Source: Chthoniobacter flavus (lineage in GTDB: Bacteria; Verrucomicrobiota; Verrucomicrobiia; Chthoniobacterales; Terrimicrobiaceae). Taken from it: a DNA stretch of 26,446 nucleotides. Below the pieces are notes generated by a model. It was not told the DNA's origin. It did no database searches and saw nothing but the letters and a program-made list of their open reading frames with translations. Below are positions 22,679-26,446 of this stretch, one piece after another (the stretch's first letter is position 1; each line of letters begins with the position of its first letter). The stretch spans positions 1 through 26,446 of the forward strand of contig CAMBAQ010000001.1 in NCBI GenBank assembly GCA_945863785.1, written 5' to 3'. A program made the position numbers and the translations under genes.

Positions 22679-25420
22679 TCAGGGTTTCTTGGAGTGTTCT
22701 TGGATGGCGCGGGTTCGATATTCCACCGCACCGTTGTTGTTTGTGTGAGGATAGGAATCTAAAACGACGTTCACTTCATGAATGGATTCCGAGAGCACTT
22801 TTCCCGTCGAGCCGATGGCCTGCCCGATCGCTATCACCTTGAAATTGCGGGATTGGGTATCGACCAACTCGAGTAAGGACGAAAGCAACTGCTCGCGTCC
22901 GGCATCGTTGATAGTCGCGATATTGGTAGAGGGATTGCTCCCAAGCGTGGGGCTGAAGTTTGTTGGGTTGAGTAGTTGGGGGGTGATTTTGTGAAGGTCG
23001 CTGAGATTATAATAAGGCCGGTTCGAAATCACGAGATTCGCGAGTTGGGTGGCGGCATTTGTGGTGAAGGAGGAGTTTGTAAAAGCGCGGTCGGCATTTT
23101 GCGAAAGATGATAAAACAGGGCCGTTAAAACCTCTTTCGGGGCGGTGTTGATATTGATCTTGGGGGCACGGGTCGGGATCCCATGGGCGTTTGTTTCAGC
23201 GACCGTAAATAAGTCGACGAGATGGAGGGCCCGGAATCCCGGGGAGTTCCAATTGGGCGCGGGTTTTTCTGATCCCGAGGAAGTGCTGTCATTTCTCGGG
23301 TAATCAAACTCTGGGATACCCATGCGTAACGTGCGTCCGCCGCCTGAGGCATACCACGAGTCGCTCCCAAACGTACTAAAACCAACGTCATTGAGCTGGG
23401 CGGGATCGTAGATATTACCAAGCTCGCCGATGGATTCCATTTTTGCATTTCGCAAATAAAATGGGGCATTTGTGCTTTCGGCGACCGAATAGGAGGAGGG
23501 TGCGGATGTGGGATCGGCGAGAGTGAGATCAATGCTGGAGCCTTCCAGTGGACTGGCGCGCACGATATCTCGGGAGGAAAACGTTTTGGCGTAGTCCTGC
23601 GAACTTTCATTGGTAAAGCTGTTTCTTCCATTCCATCGGACCTCGCTATTTGTTGAGGCAGGAGCTTCCCAATCATAGGGCGAAATCGCGTTCTGGCGGG
23701 GATCTCCGACGGCGCGGTAGCCTTTCGGTGCTGCAAAAAAGCCGTATGAGGGATAGTTGATGGCGAAGCGATTGGATCCGCCTAAGTTGATCCTTGTTTC
23801 AATAGTTCTTCCCATGGCGCTTTTTGGCAGGCCTTGATTGTTGGTAAAGAAGTTGGTTGCCAGATTCGCGGTGCGATCAAAGATCACGCCATTCCAACGC
23901 GCGTCAAACCGAGAGTGATGTTCGAAGAAGGCGTTGTCGCTGGCTGTTTGCTCGAGATAGGGACGATTACCGACAAGAGCGCTGCCCTTGAGGGTCGATA
24001 TAACGGTATTGGTGACCGTGGCTGTTTTGAACACCTTCATTTCGTTCGGGCGAAGGTTGGTGATGGCGATCGTGCCGGCATTGGGCAAAATCGGTCCGCC
24101 GAGACCTGGCATTTTGATAGGTCGGTAAGTGGTGAGTTCGATCGAGAGATTCCCGCTGATATTCGTCTGATAGGGGTTCCATAGCTGAACAAAAACCGTT
24201 TGCGTGATTTTGTTTGTCCAAGCTGTTCCGGATCCGGTTTCGCTGATCCAGTTGTATTTCTCGGCGATGCAAGTGAGGAGAGGAGCGAGTTCCTTGCCTG
24301 CTGGTTCGCCCAAGGGCGAGGCGTCGGAGAGGACGGTCACATCGGTGTCGGAGTCGATGTAATCGATGATCGATGCGGATATGCGTTCCAAGTAGCGGAA
24401 ATAACTCCCGCCAAGTCCATTTGACATCGCGATATCCCGGGTGCCGAAATTGGGCAGGTTGGTGTTGATGATTTGAGCCATGTTGGAAGCACGAAGTTCT
24501 GAAGTGGCTCCGAATGTGATGTTGGTGGCGCAGTTGTTGATGTTCCATTTTGGGATGTGGGCTTGAGCATAGTTGGAAAATGTGCCGTTGCTATTTGTGT
24601 AGCCGATGGGAATGAAGTCTTGGCTTGGTCCGGTCACATAAGTGTAGAGGTGTTTTTTGGATTCATAATCCGCTCGGTTGGTAAAAATCTGAGCGACGTT
24701 TTCGAGGTAGGGCTCTTTGTTTGTCGCTGACGCAAATGACAGCGCCGAGTTCGTGGTGAGAAGGTTTGTGTTTCCGGGGATTGCGATGGGAACGAGGCTG
24801 GGGGTGTTCGACCAACCGGCGCGATTGGTATTGGTGGACCAGCCGTGTTGAGCCAGATTCAACTTGGACTGCTCATCAACAACAAAAAAGGCGACGCGGG
24901 AATTTGTTTCACCCGTTGCATTCGTAAAGTAAATCCAGGGGGCATTGAAGTTGGTGGGACCGGAATTCGCTAGGATGCGGTAGGTGCCAATCAGTTTGTT
25001 GGCATTGACGGCATTGTTTGTGGTGGTCGCTTGAGCGAGGTAGTTGGCGAGGGCCGATGTCGAGGACGAACGGGTGCCTAGATAGTTTGTGAGATCGCCA
25101 GAAACCAGCGGCAACACATTCGATGGCGAATTGTTGCTGCCTGTTTGGATGTAGAAGATCGGGCTCAGTGAGGGGCTTATATTTGTGGACAAAACCAAAA
25201 ATCCGGCATGGCTTCCGATCGCTTCCGACATGGCTTGGGCGACCATGTTCGCGCCCGCTTCCGCTGCCAAATCGGCCTTGAACTTGTTCTTAAGGCTCCG
25301 TGAGACGGCGCGTTCCATAGTCATGGTTTGCAAAAAGGCCACAGTAATCGTGCAGAGGACAACGAGAACAAAAAGCGTGGTTACCAAGGCCGAGCCCTTT
25401 TTGTAATGGTTTTGCAACAT
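22679..25420 (-). CDS. Large GspK-like/Verru_Chthon cassette protein A-like pseudopilin
   Basis: The 913-residue protein has a short basic leader and a long hydrophobic helix (KKGSALVTTLFVLVVLCTITVAFLQ) followed by ERAVSRSLKNKFKADLAAEAGANMVAQAM, the N-terminal plan of GspK-type minor pseudopilins. Near the C-terminus INTAPKEVLTALFYHL and NLSDLHKITPQLL resemble the helix-hairpin-helix part of GspK. Its large size and Asn/Thr/Ser-rich middle are unlike proteobacterial GspK (about 300 residues) and resemble the large proteins called Verru_Chthon cassette protein A; I make this match from memory of the family layout. The ATG at 25420 follows the TAG of the upstream prepilin-like gene by one base. 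It likely acts in the inner membrane and periplasm in a type II secretion- or type IV pilus-like assembly. Confidence 0.7.
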   Translation of the reverse strand: MLQNHYKKGSALVTTLFVLVVLCTITVAFLQTMTMERAVSRSLKNKFKADLAAEAGANMVAQAMSEAIGSHAGFLVLSTNISPSLSPIFYIQTGSNNSPSNVLPLVSGDLTNYLGTRSSSTSALANYLAQATTTNNAVNANKLIGTYRILANSGPTNFNAPWIYFTNATGETNSRVAFFVVDEQSKLNLAQHGWSTNTNRAGWSNTPSLVPIAIPGNTNLLTTNSALSFASATNKEPYLENVAQIFTNRADYESKKHLYTYVTGPSQDFIPIGYTNSNGTFSNYAQAHIPKWNINNCATNITFGATSELRASNMAQIINTNLPNFGTRDIAMSNGLGGSYFRYLERISASIIDYIDSDTDVTVLSDASPLGEPAGKELAPLLTCIAEKYNWISETGSGTAWTNKITQTVFVQLWNPYQTNISGNLSIELTTYRPIKMPGLGGPILPNAGTIAITNLRPNEMKVFKTATVTNTVISTLKGSALVGNRPYLEQTASDNAFFEHHSRFDARWNGVIFDRTANLATNFFTNNQGLPKSAMGRTIETRINLGGSNRFAINYPSYGFFAAPKGYRAVGDPRQNAISPYDWEAPASTNSEVRWNGRNSFTNESSQDYAKTFSSRDIVRASPLEGSSIDLTLADPTSAPSSYSVAESTNAPFYLRNAKMESIGELGNIYDPAQLNDVGFSTFGSDSWYASGGGRTLRMGIPEFDYPRNDSTSSGSEKPAPNWNSPGFRALHLVDLFTVAETNAHGIPTRAPKININTAPKEVLTALFYHLSQNADRAFTNSSFTTNAATQLANLVISNRPYYNLSDLHKITPQLLNPTNFSPTLGSNPSTNIATINDAGREQLLSSLLELVDTQSRNFKVIAIGQAIGSTGKVLSESIHEVNVVLDSYPHTNNNGAVEYRTRAIQEHSKKP

Positions 25421-25421
25421 C

Positions 25422-26446
25422 CTAGGGGTGATTAATTTTCACTCTTGTGGTGAAGGTTTTCGTGTTTTTGAGATAGTCCGAGGTATTGGTCTCTCCTCGG
25501 AGCGTGTCCCAAGCAGCCTGATCGATACGGGCCTTGAAGCGGAGGGAACGCTCGTTATTGAGGCCGACGATCTTCAATTCCATGAGGTCGGGGGTAGGAG
25601 TGCTGGAGGAGTATGTCCAGTTCGTAAATCCATTGGTGCTGCTGGTGAGCGGGGTGACCTGAAAATCTAAGATGTTGCGGGCAAGAATCTCGCAGTTGGT
25701 GTTGGTGGGGGTGACGTCAGAGAAGGGGGCGTTTTTCAGGAGATGGGTGAAGGTCTCATTACTTTCGATAAAGTAGCGGTAGAGGTTGTAACTTTGGCGT
25801 CCATGATTTCCCGCAACGGGGCCCTTATTTCCATAAGCAAGAAAGTACGCTACGGCACAAAGCTCGCTTTTGTTGTTCGTGTTCTGCGCGGTCGCGGGGA
25901 GAGTGGTGAGAAATCCGATCTGGCTATTCGGGCGGGTCGAGGCATCGCTGCCGGGGAGGTTGGTAAGAAAGTAGGCGGAGTTTGTGGAGGGGAGGAGGTT
26001 TCGAAGGTCAGCGGAAACAACTTGCACCGCTGCTCGGGCTTCGCGGTACGCCTCGGCGCGGTTTTCTGCTGTCCGCCAGAGTGTCGTAGATCCATGAACG
26101 ATATTCAAAAGAACAACCAAAAGGATCGAAAGCAAGGAAATCGCAACGAGGATTTCCAAGAGGGAAAAGGCTTTTTTGACAGGATGGACAGGATTTTCAG
26201 GATTTCCAAGACGGGAGGATTTGGGGCGATAGGATTTGTGTTTTCTTTTTACCTGTAAGGATGCGGCGCCAAAGTTGAGGATTAGACCGATTTCCATCCC
26301 AGTGGATTGAAGATAGTTTACAAGTTGTGCTTCATGGGTGGGATGTATTTCCTGAGTGGCCTTAAGTTCGAGAATAACGGAGTTATCCACGATCACATCG
26401 GCAACAAAGTCGCCGACTTGTTCTCCTTCGTAGTAGACCGGGATGC
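25422..26446 (-). CDS. Prepilin (GspJ/Verru_Chthon C-like) in frame with the end of a GxxExxY protein; partial at window edge
   Basis: The frame is open from the window edge to TAG at 25422. The part from about 26180 down is a pseudopilin: KKA then FSLLEILVAISLLSILLVVLL, a class III-type signal with Ala at -1 and Glu at +5, followed by TLWRTAENRAEAYREARAAV, which resembles GspJ and Verru_Chthon cassette protein C. Upstream the same frame encodes the C-terminal half of a GxxExxY protein and a repeat-derived linker (NPENPVHPV). There is no ATG, GTG or TTG in this frame between the linker and the nuclease-like domain; the nearest is the ATG at 26297, inside it. So the prepilin either is translated as a fusion, uses a non-standard start or frameshift, or is inactive. 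The downstream cassette gene follows after 1 nt. Confidence 0.75.
   Translation of the reverse strand, partial: IPVYYEGEQVGDFVADVIVDNSVILELKATQEIHPTHEAQLVNYLQSTGMEIGLILNFGAASLQVKRKHKSYRPKSSRLGNPENPVHPVKKAFSLLEILVAISLLSILLVVLLNIVHGSTTLWRTAENRAEAYREARAAVQVVSADLRNLLPSTNSAYFLTNLPGSDASTRPNSQIGFLTTLPATAQNTNNKSELCAVAYFLAYGNKGPVAGNHGRQSYNLYRYFIESNETFTHLLKNAPFSDVTPTNTNCEILARNILDFQVTPLTSSTNGFTNWTYSSSTPTPDLMELKIVGLNNERSLRFKARIDQAAWDTLRGETNTSDYLKNTKTFTTRVKINHP
26171..26177 (-). promoter_or_regulatory. dnaX-type slippery heptamer A AAA AAG at the prepilin start
   Basis: On the minus strand, TTG at 26209 opens a short frame (MEILKILSILSKK) that reads TCA AAA AAG, the same register as the dnaX slippery site. 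A -1 slip there continues as GCC TTT TCC, i.e. A-F-S, the first residues of the prepilin. I see no clear downstream stem-loop, so this is speculative. Confidence 0.25.
26181..26235. repeat. AGGAT/ATCCT interspersed repeat array
   Basis: AGGAT occurs at 26181, 26190, 26199, 26216 and 26231, with 9, 9, 17 and 15 nt between starts; the first three lie in ACAGGATGG, ACAGGATTT and CAGGATTT contexts preceded by TTTTTTG. In translation the 9-nt period gives the pattern NP-E-NP-V-HP-V. Similar 'CAGGATT' arrays are commonly found next to GxxExxY genes in environmental genomes, from memory. Confidence 0.6.
26223..26446 (-). other. C-terminal half of a GxxExxY (PDDEXK_3) domain
   Basis: The frame encodes IPVYYEGEQVGDFVADVIVD, then SVILELKATQEIHPTHEAQL and STGMEIGLILNFGAASL, the usual second half of GxxExxY proteins, a PD-(D/E)XK-like family. 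The Asp and the E-x-K (ELK) of the nuclease-like core are present. The N-terminal half, with the GxxExxY motif itself, lies beyond the window. No stop codon separates it from the prepilin. Confidence 0.75.

Noticed and set aside
26181..26235. CRISPR-like short repeats
   Set aside because: Units are only 5-9 nt, irregularly spaced and lack spacers; they fit the GxxExxY-linked repeat type.

Overview
The window reads as a gene-dense chromosomal segment from a Gram-negative bacterium of the Verrucomicrobiota/PVC group. Supporting signs are a type II secretion-like pseudopilin set resembling the 'Verru_Chthon cassette' proteins, a NxxGxxAF-repeat exported protein, an LpxL-type acyltransferase fused to a family 9 glycosyltransferase (so lipid A/LPS is made), and part of a GxxExxY-family PD-(D/E)XK protein followed by AGGAT-type repeats. 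The placement rests on recognised families, not on a marker gene, and I do not go below phylum. I see no rRNA, tRNA, CRISPR array or transposase.

Layout. 1-1035 (+): end of an exported repeat protein. 4308-1066 (-): small exported OB-fold-like protein, mnmG, trpA. 6059-4476 (-): peptide-binding lipoprotein. 6164-7518 (+): DUF983 membrane protein and purU. 11481-7537 (-): anchored small protein, large exported coiled-coil/TPR-like protein, YacP-type NYN nuclease and, after a gap, a transglutaminase. 11574-14616 (+): two-HKD phospholipase D-like protein, the two halves of a ChrA transporter, one OppB-type permease. 16491-14627 (-): folP, a MauE/DoxX-like membrane protein, a DUF151 nuclease-like protein. 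16481-18647 (+): a phosphotransacetylase catalytic domain, then a separate BioD-like/DRTGG protein; together these correspond to one long enterobacterial-type Pta, split and in reversed order. 19812-18637 (-): purK. 19811-21691 (+): LpxL-GT9 fusion. 26446-21973 (-): pseudopilin cassette whose first gene is continuous in frame with the end of a GxxExxY gene.

The genome is very compact. Neighbours in operons overlap by ATGA or TGATG, or are separated by 1 nt. Two divergent pairs (folP/pta and purK/lpxL-GT9) have start codons within or on top of each other, leaving no intergenic promoter space. Convergent pairs end in small hairpins spanning the stop codons, or overlap. No stretch above 300 bases lacks a gene; the largest gap is 21692-21972, which may hold a 42-codon ORF.

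Points most worth following are the GxxExxY/prepilin read-through with its repeat array and dnaX-type A AAA AAG heptamer, the split phosphotransacetylase, the LpxL-GT9 fusion, the dihydropteroate synthase with altered signature motifs, and the two overlapping divergent start regions.
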